In this document: positions 49,201 to 61,200 of the stretch, piece by piece
Numbering within the stretch: position 1 is the stretch's first letter
Layout: each line of letters starts with the position of its first letter
Notes under the pieces: model-generated
The model's database searches: none
What the model was told of the DNA's origin: nothing
What the model saw: only the letters and a program-made list of their open reading frames with translations
DNA from: Aquila chrysaetos chrysaetos
Lineage: Eukaryota > Chordata > Aves > Accipitriformes > Accipitridae
DNA: 64,000 bases
Assembly (NCBI RefSeq): GCF_900496995.4
Contig: NC_044008.1
Location: 13,649,276 to 13,713,275, forward strand
Direction: 5' to 3'
Position numbers and translations under genes: made by a program

Positions 49201-52200
49201 TGACTGACTTCAGTGAAACTACTCTGATTTATGCTGATATTCTGTGATTAAAGATACTGAAAAACAATGTCATTCTAACACAATGAAATAAAGGTATTTT
49301 ATTCAACCAACCTTCAATTGCAGCTTTTATTTTTACTACCAAAATATTGATTCCTAATTGCATCTTATTTCTGTTTCCTAGAGGGTTTAATAAACATATT
49401 GACTACCTCCTTAAGGAAAACAATTTATTTATGTATTTTGTGTTTGGCTGAAAACATTCTTCAAGGAAACAACTGTCTAGACACGATGACAATAAACCCT
49501 CTGTTGCTGGAATGGCAGGAAAAGAGGTTGCCCTCAGTAAGCAGTACCTTCCAAAGAAGTCATGAGCTGTTTGCCAGGCTGTCATGTGTTTAAATAATTA
49601 TTTCAGATATTCATGCTTCATAAAAAGTCTTAAGTATAATTTCCTGATGCAGAACACATTGATGATTTATGGCTCCGTATATTTTTTTCCATGAACGAAG
49701 CTTTAGTCTGTTGAGAGAGCTAAAAGGTATGTTACACCCGTCAATGCCAGGACAGGGGGCAATGCCTCATCATCCCCACACTTGTGTCATGCTATGATTT
49801 TGTAATTCCTGCCACATGAACTGTTAGAATAGGGATGATAGGCACACACGCAATTAGCACAAAAAGTGTTGTCAGTGGCAAAAAATGCTGATGCTGGTTA
49901 CAATATGACCAGTAGGGCCACTACTGCTTTCTGATTATTTGCCTGACTATGGTCAAGACCCATTCCAGCTAAAAATTTGAGGGAGATCCTCCCATTACTA
50001 AGGTGGGAACAGATTCCTGATAGAAAAAAAAAAGATAGAAAAATTTAATCTGTCATTTTTTTCTAAGCGCTTTAGTTTCACATCCCTATCCTGGAGGTTG
50101 CTCCATCGGGATCAGCTCCTGTGCCTGCACGCAGCTTCAGCCTGGCTCTAGAAACCCAAACTAACTGAGCGTGATAATCAGAAAAGGAAACTGAGTATAA
50201 ATAGAAAGTGAAATTCACGATTTGGTTTCATGGTGCAAGCAAAAAGGAAACAAAAGTCAGAAATGGGTTATAACATTAATTTCACTTGGCAGAGATAAGA
50301 ATTTGGGTTGGTTTTTCTTAAACCAAGCGCTTCTTTCTCCATCTAGCAAAGTTGGCAGATGTTATCAAGAATACATCAGACCCTCTGTCTTAATTCAAAG
50401 CCTGCTGAAGAAAGTGTAAGGGTTTTTTTAGATGCTTATGGCTTTTGCATCAAGCTTTTAATTTGATGTATCAGGGTTGAGGTGGCGTGATACACTGTGC
50501 TGAGTTACTACTTGAAGTGCTCTGAGTCAGCTTTGTGGTTTCTGAGGAATGCGGTGTGCTTCTAGGAATTCAACCTGGATTTCTGGGCCTGTAGATATGG
50601 CCTTTAATGGGCGTAGCCAGGCTGATGGCTCAGGGAATAATAGATTTACACAATAAGCTCTAAACCGGTGAATTATTTTTTATAGTTGTGAAGGACATAG
50701 ATATTACAGATAGAAGTGAGAAAATAAAACCAGCAGATAACAATGGGAACACAAGAAGAGAAAGAAGAAGCCCCATCCCACTTCAAAGTATTAGGTGCTA
50801 TTCAGGTGACAGCCGCTGTAGCAAACACTTAGGTAGTGGTATCTTGAGGAGAAAGAGCAGCACTGGATTAAGTTTTCCTCGTGGCTTTGCAAATTCTTAT
50901 GCAAGATCGTTTGTTTGTTCCTTAAATGTAGGACTGTACAGCCCCAAATCTGCAATTGTCTGTTGTTTCTTGAAAGATGGGGTATCTTGTACATTTTAGT
51001 AAGTAGGCACTCTGAGTTTCATTTTAAGGTTAATGCTGACATCAGTTGTCAGCATTTTATGATGTTTCCTGCAATAATTTAAAAAGTCTGACTGCTGAAG
51101 TTAATCAATTCAGAAACTGCATCACTTTCTCCATTTACTGTGAACCTCATTTATTTGATTGGAAGTATTTCCTCTGTACTATGTAAACACACAAACAGGC
51201 AGGCAAACCATCTGCTTTCTCGTTAGATATTTTTTTGGCAACTGAATGCAGATATATGCATTCCTAATGTATATCATGACTGTGAATTAAGCTCTCAAAA
51301 ATAAGAAATTGCAAAAAAAGCATTGTTTATACAAGCTTAATCAGTTCTCTTTGCAATATCATTCATCTTGTAGTATACAGTCCATTTTACTTAAGACTCC
51401 CCTTTTATTTTGTTCATAGCACAGATTACATTTTAGAATTGAATGAAGATACAACCAATGAGACTGTTATCTAAACCAGAAGTGGTTTTATTTTCATTTT
51501 TACATATAATGGTGTGTGATTTTTTGAGAAAGCACAGATAATTACACCATGGAGTCATAATAACATTCCCAAGGGTCATCAGCACTGTTGCACCTTTAAG
51601 AGTCGCAAGGAAACCTTTACCACTTGAACCAAAGAAACTGGCAGAAGTAATATCTTGTCTTATTATACAGATAAGCCACTAGAAAATAGTGGATTTCAAA
51701 TCATTTGCTGGGCAACAGAGAAACTTAAGAATTCTGACTTCAATTCTGGGAATACTGACTTCAGTTCTACACAGGTTATAAACCTTTGTCTTGCCTTTCC
51801 AGATTCCTTCTTCCTCATTCCCTTCTGTTCTGGCCCCTTGCTCCTATCAGTTCCTTCAGCTCCTGCTGGTATCATCTTCCCCAGCTCTACATGGTTGCTT
51901 TTCTCATGCTTCTGTATCTCTAAACCCTGACAGTCATCATGAATCGCCTCATCCCTTCCTGTTTCTCAAATCTCTTCATCTGTCAAGCTATCACTTCCTT
52001 CTTCTCACTGAAAAGATAGGGAAACTTCTGAGAGAATTTGTCTTGCCTCGGTTTCAGGGATTAACATCAGAGAAGCTCTTCCAAGTTCCTGGGATGGTGC
52101 ACTGGAGGTGAGGTCCCACTCTATGCCAAGAGTCTCAAGAAAGCATATTTATAAACTTCAGTGAGATACTGCGAACATTATTGGGTGGGTATACAAAGGG

Positions 52201-53900
52201 TCCCTTGCGGTGAAAACACAGTTTGAGGGTAAATTTTGTTGTTAACTATTTCCTTAACAAGAAAGGTTTTTCCTACTGCACACCTGACAGTGAAATCTTT
52301 ACTTGTACAACCTCTTTCAGCAACTTGTACAAAGTCTTCCAGTCCTTTCCCGAATAAGGACTGTAGAATGGATCCTATGCACAGGCGACGAGAGAATGGA
52401 TCTCGACACCCACTCGTCTCCATAGCTACTCACCAGCTCACATCACCTAAGAACATTTCCAATTTCCTTTAATCATGTTGACCAGCTTAAGTTCTATGGT
52501 GGACCCAGCAGTTGCTCTCGTTAACTCCATGCAGCTCCTACTGTCTGAAAGGCCTTTCTCATATTGTGTAAGGTACTCTAGAGGAACAGCATTGTCTTAT
52601 GATTCTTGGTCTGTAAATATTAGAAAATAATTCATCCATCAGTTATGTGGGCTCTCTTTCAAGAACTATAATAAGTGACATGGTTGATTTTGAAACAAAA
52701 GAACAGTGACAGTTGTTTTGGATTTTGTTTCTGTTTTGTTGGGTTTTTTTAATGCAGGGCCATCAAACTAGGTAGCTATATTTAATTTTCTTTCTTTTCC
52801 TTTTGCATTTGGAGTGCCTGTTGTTATAGGCAGAATCTTTGTTACCCATGTCCATATTTCTTTTTGTTTTGTTTTACAGCAGAAGCAAAAATTCAGCCAG
52901 TTGGCCTCATCCTGGCCTTAAACACACTCTATAGCTCTGGGCACAGATTTTCTCCATGTGAAAATTTCCCATTTTGCACATACTTACAGAATCAGTCATT
53001 TCATTGGCTTCGTTTCCCTCCTTTGCTTGCCTCTCTGGTTGTGTCATTCCCAAATACTCATAATCATGAATTAGCCCCACCTCATCTCTTGAAAAATGCA
53101 TCCATTTGGGACCTTTTGTCTGTTTTCTACTTTTGCCTCTGAAATAAATATTCCAGTCACATTTGCAAGCTTTCTTTTATAAAAGTGAAAATATAAGCTG
53201 AAATTTTTGCACAACCACTTGATCCAAGGAGCTTTAAGAACAGTGCTGATTATGAAACTCGTGATAAAATCGTAAAAGCTGGCAATACAGAGTTTGAGAG
53301 AAAGCATAAGTCTGCTTTGCATTTCGATTATCAACTTGCCTTTTCGTCTGCACTTTGCAGACGTTACCTGATTCTCGTCTGGTCTTTATATAGCCCCAAA
53401 TCTTAGCAATGAGGGGAAAAAACTTGGTACTGGACTACCTCTTAGAAAAGGCTCAAGCTGTTCCATACTCAGTGTATGTCTAACTTGGTGTGTGCCCTTA
53501 CAGCCTATCCACTTTTATGCCACTTTTAGCTGGCTGACATCAGCCAGCACATGTCAGAAGGGAAATGGTAATTACAGGCAGGCTATAGATAGCCATGGAG
53601 TAGCATCTTATCAGCGCTACAAATATTTTCAAAAGCTAAAAAAACCCCAAGCAAACAAACCACAAAACCCCCCAAGATTACACCAAGGTTTACCTCCTTT
53701 CCTAGTAGAGAGACGAAAAGCTGGATCATGCCAGGGCCTAGCCTCAGAGGACACCCTGAGCTCTGCCAAGGCAGTTTGCACAGACAGACTTATCTATTCA
53801 ACGAGCAATTTCACAGTGCCTAATCGCAGAAAACAGGGATGCTGCCTGAAATTCTGGAAAACACCTAACACTTGCAGGGGGGACGCGAGGAGGGTAACAA
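46241..53900. other. Intergenic, nothing recognised
   Basis: About 7.7 kb of AT-rich, unique-looking sequence before the GSAP CpG island. The open frames are short and resemble no protein I know. A small patch at about 49,205-49,290 resembles an old amniote repeat (listed as a finding). Confidence 0.6.
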
Positions 53901-54319
53901 ATGGCCTTCTGATCAGCGGACACCGGACGTCGGAATCTTGACACCAGACCTCACCCACAGGCAACTGTTTAAGGCACTCCGAGTCACGCCGTGAGGGAAG
54001 CTTCAAAAAGGATCGGCCGTTCCTCCAGCACGCCTCGGGAGGAGCCCGGGCGCCAGCTCCAACGGGCAAACGAGGGCCTTCGAGACCACCTGAAGCCCCA
54101 CGGTCACCTGCACGCAGGCTGCCCCCCCGTGTGGCGCGGCTCTGGGGCGCTGTCCCCGCGGCTCCCGTCCCCCGGCAGGGAGCGGGAAACGGCGAGGCCT
54201 CGCAGAGCGACCGGCACCCCCGGAACCCCTCAGCGAGCCCCGCCGCCGGCTGAGGGGGACGGAGGGAGGCGGGAGCCCGCCCAGCCACTCCGCGCCGCCG
54301 CCAGCTGAGTGACACCAGC

Positions 54320-54445
54320 GGGGCCCAATGGGCGCCAGGGCGGCGGGAGCGGGCGGGCCCGTGGTGGCGGCCGGCCCGTAGGCGCCGGTGCGGGGGGAGC
54401 TCCGGCGGCTGGAGCCGAGCCGTGCCGGGGCGAGAGGAGGGTGCT
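54320..54445 (+). promoter_or_regulatory. GSAP: GSAP core promoter and 5' UTR
   Basis: A plus-strand CCAAT box at 54,325-54,329 is followed by GC-box-like sequence (GGGCGGCGGG-type, then GCGGGCGGGC) at about 54,337-54,352. There is no TATA box. Initiation is inferred near 54,385-54,420, giving a very short 5' UTR before the ATG at 54,446. Confidence 0.55.
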
Positions 54446-54530
54446 ATGCTGCTTCACCTGGTAGCCGAGTTTGACCTGCAGAGGGATGTGGTCCCCTGGC
54501 TGGCGGCGCGGGGTTGGGCGGCGGCTCTAG
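54446..54530 (+). CDS. GSAP: GSAP exon 1, coding part
   Basis: GSAP (gamma-secretase activating protein, formerly PION) is reported to be processed to a C-terminal fragment that binds gamma-secretase and the APP C-terminal stub and favours amyloid-beta production. This exon encodes the first 28 residues plus one base: MLLHLVAEFDLQRDVVPWLA, then ARGWAAAL. It is close to the mammalian start (LVADFDL..DVLPWL) as I remember it. The ATG at 54,446 lies in the context GTGCTATGC, which is modest. The donor is CTAG|GTAACG, with GT at 54,531-54,532, and leaves the frame in phase 1. A GTG upstream in the same frame is not a plausible start. GSAP points away from PTPN12, as the two genes do in mammals. 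Confidence 0.9.
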
Positions 54531-55071
54531 GTAACGCCGCGGCCGGTGGCGCTGCGCCGGCGGGCTCCGCTGCGGCGGGGCCGCCCGCTCCCGCGCTCCC
54601 CGGGCAGGGCCGAGGAGGGCTCCCCCTCGGCCGCCCGGTCGCTCCCAGCCGCCTCCGTGCGCTGCCCTCTCCCGCGGGCGGAGGAGCCGGGCCTGGGGCG
54701 AGACCCCTGGGTGCGGCTCGCCCGGGGCCTGCGCCTTCCAGCCAGGGCCGCGCCGCCTCCGGCCGCGGGGGGGGTGTCGGGGCTCATGGCGGCGGCGGCG
54801 GCGGAGTGCCACCCTCCGGAGCGGGGTGCGGGGAGCGGCCGCCGTGAGCCCCCCGCCTCGGCCGGGCTCCAGAGGAGCGAGCTACGCCCGCCCCCGGGCC
54901 GCGCGTTCGCGGGGGGGGCTCGTCCCTCAGCTCCCTGCGGCCGGGGTACTTGCAAAGGCAGGGAAGTTTGGTGTCTTCAGGGCACTTCTGACGGGCCGAA
55001 AGCACTTCTGCACGTCAGCTACGCTCGGCAGCTTGTTCTTCTGCTTCTTCACGCGTTTGGTTTTTTTCTCT

Positions 55072-55113
55072 TTCTCTCTCTCTCTTTTTTTTTTTTTTTT
55101 TTTTTTCCCCCCC
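55072..55113. repeat. (CT)n, T22 and C7 tract
   Basis: A CT-rich lead-in followed by 22 uninterrupted T (55,085-55,106) and 7 C. It is a pyrimidine tract on the GSAP sense strand and not near an acceptor. Confidence 0.85.
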
Positions 55114-55423
55114 AAAAAGGCTTCTAGTGTGACTCCCGCTTCTACACTACTCCCCTTTCTGGGAGGAAAAAAAAAACCAAACAACAAAACCCAAACACTT
55201 TTGTCTATGTGGTAAATGAGTGCTAGTTAAAATTAGATGAAGCGTTAGCTGTCACAGCAGTGTGCGATAGGTAGCATAGCGAGCACTTGATGCAGTGGTT
55301 GGAAAAAAAGAATGACCACCTTGTATTCTTGGCCCTGTGGTTTTTTGCTTGTGTTTGTTCTCATTCACCTGCAGGGCAGCTGGCTCAGTTCTTCTTTTCA
55401 GAAGCTGATGGAAACCTTAGCCT

Positions 55424-55445
55424 AAAAAAAAAAAAAAAAAAAAAA
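55424..55445. repeat. A22 homopolymer
   Basis: Twenty-two uninterrupted A. No retroposed body or target duplication was recognised around it. Confidence 0.8.
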
Positions 55446-55945
55446 TTAATAAGTAGTACTTCAGTAGAAATAGATGGTCACTGATACAACTTGAAACCTC
55501 AACTCCTTTGGTTGCTTTTAATTAACTCCAAATATTTAACTTGCTTCCCACGTTGAGAAGCTGTTATCAAATAGTTTCATAACAACTTGTTTGGAGGTAA
55601 ACTAGAAGGTATCAGCTTTTTTTTGATTTTATAAAAGAAAATTATTTACCAAGCCATCAGTTACAAAATCTGTTAAAAATTATTTCACATACACTAAGTA
55701 GTTTACTGAACAAGTGTTGAATGGTGTACTGAAGGGATTTGAGGTAAGATTCTGAAATTCTCCATACTTAATCAATTAGTCTATGAATTTATCAGTTCTT
55801 CTGTGATGAATTCAATCAGTCAACCTATGCATTTATGTCACAACAATCTCAAAATGGTGCTGACTTGTGTTTGGGAAAGGGACAATTGTATTTGGCTTTT
55901 TAAAATGTATTACAGACTCTTCATTCAGTAAATACCCCTGGTAAT

Positions 55946-55990
55946 ACAGAATCAGAAGAATCTAGGTTGGAAGGTGCATCTGGTCAGATA
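55946..55990 (-). mobile_element. Short CR1 3'-end remnant
   Basis: ACAGAATCAGAAGAATCTAG, then GTTGGAAGGTGCATCTGGTC resembles the reverse complement of the CR1 terminus (AGAATCATAGAAT...GGGTTGGAAGGGACCT...). It is only about 45 bp, so the call is weak. Confidence 0.35.
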
Positions 55991-57598
55991 CCAGTATTGC
56001 TGTATGGCATTTCAACTTTTGTGTGTGTACTGACTTTTCCCCTTGATGTAGTGCTGTTGTATTAGGAGGGTTAAGGTGGGAGGCAGGAATTTGAAAAGAT
56101 TCATTTAAACATCAAAGAAATACCTATTCACAGAAAGTAAGCAATTTTTAGGAGCCATGGTACTTTTGTGTCAGTGGTTTCAGATGTTATAGTTATTCAT
56201 ATTTATTATTTTCTTTCCTGAGGATTTGAAAACCCTTGATAGCTTGAGAATTTCTAATTGCATGAGAGCTGGGAGTAGCTATGATGATGAGAGGGGAGCA
56301 GCATATGAAAAGAAACAGACTTGTTCTCTTCATTCCGCTTATTTTTGTATGAGCCGCGTATAGCGGCCTTCAGGAAATCAAACGCTGCATTCTCCGGAGT
56401 ATGTTGATGTGAGTTGTTTGCTGGGCGGGCAGGTTGGGTTGGTTCTTTTGTAGCCCTTCATCATGTGGGGATGAGGAAGAAGCTGTAATTCCATGTGCAG
56501 TTTTACTGCAGGACTTTCCAAGGGCAGAGATGATTGCCACTTCTAATTTGGCTCCATATTCCCACTGACAATGTTCAGTGACATGAAACTCGCTTCTGAA
56601 ACGGAACCTTTTCAACATCTTTAAGATCTCTTAAGTTGGGTGATAGAGAAATTCATTGACATGGAGATTTTGTGTGGACCTTCTCTAGCTAAATTTTGTT
56701 CTGAGGAAGTATTGTACGAGAGAGAAGTGTGGAGACCATAGTACTCATCTTGAAAGTTTGAGGTGGTGGTTACATTCTGGGAAGTTTCCGCTAAAAGAAG
56801 AGCAGAATATATGGTTATCTGAGACTTTCTCAGTCGTCACCAACTAGCCCTAATGTAGTGGTATTGTAGTGTACCCTGAGTGATCCGAAACCAGTAGAAA
56901 GTGATAAGTTGTTAAATGTACATGAAGGATTTTCATTGTCCTCCCACAATAAAATACGGAATTTATTTCCTTCTGATAATACTTATAAAAATACTTATAA
57001 AATACTTATTAAAAAGTTTTTATACTTTTAAAAGTATAATACTTATAAAAAAGTTTTTTTTTTTCCATATCTCTGCAAGCTGTACAAGCCAGTTTATAGT
57101 ATCAGGCTTGTGAAACTTAAGTTTCACATGTCTGTCTTCTGCCAACGCTTTGTGATAACTGCAAAGTAAATAACGTCGAACTTGACTAAATGCTTGCCGA
57201 GAGTTGTGGAGAATTCTTTTTGCTGATGCTTACTGAACCACAGGCTACCTTTATCTTAAAACTAGTACCAATCATGCAGCTCTTAACCTTATTAAGGGCA
57301 AATTTTCCACTTTTAATGAAAGTTCCATCTGAGATAAACGCACTTTTGGTGGCTGCAGCAATTAGAAAACAAAAAAGCAGCATCAGGAAAGTATGCATTT
57401 TGGTCATCTTGAGTATGACATTTTATCTTTTTTTTTCTGGTGTTTTCCTTCTTATTTTGCACTGCTTTGTCCAGATGTGCTCTTCTCTTTGTCCTTCCTA
57501 GCTTCCTGCTCCTCTGTTTCCCTTTTAACCCTACTCTTCCATTCACATCCCACATTGTATCCCTTGTCCTGCATTGCTTAATTCCCTTGTACTTGTAG

Positions 57599-57626
<28 letters not shown>
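57599..57626. repeat. (AT)14 microsatellite
   Basis: Fourteen uninterrupted AT units in GSAP intron 1. Likely length-variable. Confidence 0.9.
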
Positions 57627-57629
<3 letters not shown>

Positions 57630-57659
57630 GTGCTTAATCTTGTGGTTCTGGGGTTTTGG

Positions 57660-57684
57660 GGTGTGTGTGTGTGTGCATGTGTGT
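57660..57684 (+). repeat. (GT)n microsatellite
   Basis: Seven GT units followed by GCAT and further GTs, 35 bp after the (AT)14 repeat. Confidence 0.85.
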
Positions 57685-58214
57685 GGTGTTGTAGAGCTAA
57701 TCTCTGAAGGTGTAGTTTATTTCCAGGCATTCCTTTGGGATGCTGAAGGGGCAGGTGGGAGCAAGTGACACTTTTCCTCAGGCTGGTTCTATCTCCCTGT
57801 AGTGTTCTGAGGATTGGAGTGCAACTTAACTGTTGGAACCCCATGTTGTGTATAATGGATAAATGCAATTTAATTTCTGTGAATGGAAGATGGTGAAAAA
57901 AGCATATTCCATTTCATCACAAAAGGTAGTGGCCATTAGAATCACAATTATAATGAAGAGTTAGGAATTTACATAAATAATTCTTTCCTGTGTGTTTTGA
58001 AACCCCTTAAGTATTTTGTGTTGAAGTTTATCAGATTTAAATCATGGTGTAAGAAATATTCTCTCTGTCTTTCCAGAAGGGAGTAATTTTGGCATGTACA
58101 AACAAATATTTATATGTAAAAATGTATTTAGTATCTTTGCTTAAAGTGTGCATAAATTGTGTGATGAACCAGCTCAAATGAAAATCCTGTGCCTTTTGAT
58201 ACTTATCTTTTCAG

Positions 58215-58288
58215 ATACTTCTGGGAAATCATCAGCACTCTACGTTGTAAATGTTGAAAGAAACAGTAAAATTATTTATACCTGGAAG
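58215..58288 (+). CDS. GSAP: GSAP exon 2
   Basis: This 74-bp exon follows a TTTTCAG acceptor and ends at AAG|GTATGT. Joined to the last base of exon 1 it reads on from an Asp codon: DTSGKSSALYVVNVERNSKI, then IYTWK. The VNVERN.KIIYT.K core matches the mammalian GSAP text LNVERNGNIIYTYK. The first residues before LYVVN are not conserved with mammals in my memory, where this linker is also longer. The exon ends in phase 0. Confidence 0.93.
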
Positions 58289-61200
58289 GTATGTCTGTCT
58301 TGGAACTTAATAAAAATACAGCAGAGAATAACACCATATGTGTATCTTGCCTAACTGAGTCCTTGTAGTTCAAAATTTTTTGCAGTGAGGGTTAGAACAC
58401 GAAAACTCGACTGATTACAACTTGGGGGGTTGGGCAATGGGAAAATACCCATCTCCACTTCAGACAAAGGTTAAGAATGATGAAATGGAGAGTAAAGTAC
58501 CGACCTGATTAAATCCATAGGGGTTTTGCTCTTGATTTTTTGGGGGGCCAGAATCTTACCCTGAGTGAAATGACGTTTCTTTAACAGATAAACTCTTCGT
58601 AAGCAGTGCATTCTTTCACCCTCAGAATTTCTTAGGGAAGTCTGACTTAAATTCATGTGCACTGCTTTAGTTAAATATGTTTCCTCCTACCAATATATAT
58701 GTTAAGATGCCATTTATCTAACACTAATTCTGCTTTGTCTCTTCTTTGTTACTTTAAGATTCATCTGTAGCACTGTATTGCAAGTAGTCTGAAGTAACTG
58801 TTGTTTATTTGATGTCTTGAAGTATGTAGAGCTACCCTTTTTAACATAGCATTCTGCACTCCATGGCATATATATAGCTTTTAGGTTGAAATGCCTGTAG
58901 TTCCAAGAGATTTTTATATGGTTTGAGAAGGTTTCCCCTTGATGAGACAAACTGTGCTGCTTTTCTGTGCATCTCGGAGAAATCTGTAGACCCAGCTGGA
59001 TTCTGGAGGATCTTGGTTTTTGAAGAGTACGGATTAGAGATAGCAGACTCCAGTGGAATAGGACTGCCTTTTGTTCCCCTTCAGCTCAACAGTGCTAAAA
59101 CTCTCCAGCTTCCGTAGGGTTAAGGGAAGAGGTGAGGTCTTCGTCAAGGTATAATACACTTTAACTGTGGGTGGATGTTTCCTTTAGTACAAGCATAGGG
59201 AGGGGAGTCTGTACAAGACAAAAGTAACAGTAAAAACAACACTAAAGAATGTGTCAAGTTTTTCTTTTTCATTGCTCAAAACTCTAGAAAGACTTAATGA
59301 AAGTAACCCATTTAGTTCCCAACAGGACATCTGTTACTGTGTGCGTGTGATGTTCCTGCTTTCTAGCATCTGTGGAATCTCACAATAAGCTTTTTTGGGC
59401 TTCTGACAGTGGAGTCCAACTGCCTTGTATGCTGTTCAGGCTCTTGCAACTGGCACAAGGGATGGGTTGTAGCTCAAGGTTCACACATCTAAATGTAGGG
59501 GTTTGCCTGCATGCTAGGTATCAAAGCTCCCACTGTGATTAGTAGGGATCTGAGCAAAACCATTGGTGGAGTTTAGAGAACTGGCAACTTGTAGCCTATA
59601 CTTTGGGAGGAGGTGTGTGGGGTGGAGGAGGTGGGCAAATAGCCCACTAGATTTCATTGACTGAATAGGCCGATGACTCGCAGGAGGATTTGAACACCTA
59701 GGCTTAGTTCCCTGAACCTATGGGTAAAGGCTGCATAGGAAGTCACTGAAAATGTTCACTGTAGTTTCTCTTTCCTAATTTGGGGAATAAAGTGACCTCT
59801 GCAGCCTGTGGTAAGAATGGCTGGATGACAAAGCCTGAGAACTGGAACTAACAAACTGCACAGCTGTGCTGCAGTTTGCACCTCTCAAATGCCATCCAAA
59901 AGAAGATGCTTCTACTTCTCTTCCTGTTCTCTTACCATGATAAAGCAGTCTCATCTTTTTCTCCTCAGTGAGTCAGCCTGCTGAAGAACCAGCATCTATT
60001 TATTCCTCTGTTGGGAAGGATGCTGACGTATTTTGTTTGCTTCCACTATAACTGTTTTTTACGCTTGTTAATGGGTAAACTGGAAGATACTTCCTGGATT
60101 TTTCTCATGAAGAACAAATGTATCTTAAGGTGGTATTGCATTAAATGTATGATGCTTCTCCCACAGAGAAGTTGCTCATAGTGTGTGTGTACACATTTCT
60201 TTCTTGGATCAGTAGAACTTCTGCTCATCAGCTAAAAGTGTTGGTACCCACTTAGGTGCTATTGATGTCAATGGGAGTCAATACGTCCACACTTGTCTGC
60301 TTGCATGATAAGAACATGTGGGTATGTCTGTCCCAAACCTCATGCTGGTCTAGGTGGCTTGTATATTGGTAGGAGCACATGTGGTGTCCCAGGCTGTAGC
60401 TGCATAGCACTTAGCCAGTGTCCTGAACAGGCTGGGTCCTGAGCTGCTAATGCTGTGCCTTTCCTGATGTCTATGCTTTTGTTAAATTAGTTACATCTTT
60501 GTCAGCTGCAGTCACACCTTGGGACTGTGATACCTTAAACCAGGACTGAATTTTTTTTCCGCTCTCAAGAGTAGAATGCTAAAAACCAGCTAGTGTTGGG
60601 AGTATTGTGTGTCTGTCTTTTTATACTTTACTACTGACTTAACAAGGATTCAATCCAAATGTTTTCTTTCCTCAAACAGTCCATTGACAACGAATGGGTA
60701 TAGTTCTACGGTTTTGGAGTTTACCGCAAACCTTTTAAGTGGAGTATCCATTTATATTTATATAGAAGAAAAAAGAGTCTTGGTGTATGCATCTTAGTGA
60801 ATGACAAGTAGTTTTAGGCCCTGAATTGATCCTTAGTTTAAATTTTTACAAACTTGTTCTAAAATATAAGTATTCTTTGCGTTTTGCTATTCTGTTCTGC
60901 TAATATACGTCGTCACACAGGAAAGCTTACCTGGGGAAGACAGACTGCTTTTAGTGTCTGCAGTTAGTCCTTCTGTTTCCTTAAACTTACGTTGGAGAAA
61001 CATGATGTAATTACAGCTTCTAAGAAACTACAGATCTTACTGAGTTGTTAAGGCAGTTTAATACCTCTTTCTCTTTCTCTCACTCTCCCCACTTCATGAT
61101 AAACTATTTATAACTAATGAGCTACCACTTTTGCAAGACACAGTTATATGTCTGTGAGCCTTTCCTGTTGGTTTTATAGCAGCAAAATTTAGCTGTGACA

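Larger units (their letters stand above)
53960..54960. promoter_or_regulatory. GSAP: CpG island at the GSAP 5' end
   Basis: GC and CpG content rise from about 53,960, peak between 54,100 and 54,920 and fall by 54,960. The island spans the GSAP promoter, exon 1 and the first 430 bp of intron 1. Edges were set by eye. A (GGC)n-rich stretch at about 54,787-54,804 lies in the intronic part. Confidence 0.85.
54531..58214 (+). other. GSAP: GSAP intron 1
   Basis: A 3,684-bp intron bounded by GTAACG and TTTTCAG. It starts in the CpG island and becomes AT-rich. It holds a CT/poly-T tract, a poly-A tract, (AT)n and (GT)n microsatellites and a tiny CR1 remnant. There is no coding evidence inside it. 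Confidence 0.85.

Noticed and set aside
54527..55215. Open frames of about 75-190 codons around and after GSAP exon 1
   Set aside because: GC-rich island frames and read-through into a poly-T/poly-A region. The GSAP frame leaves at the 54,531 donor.
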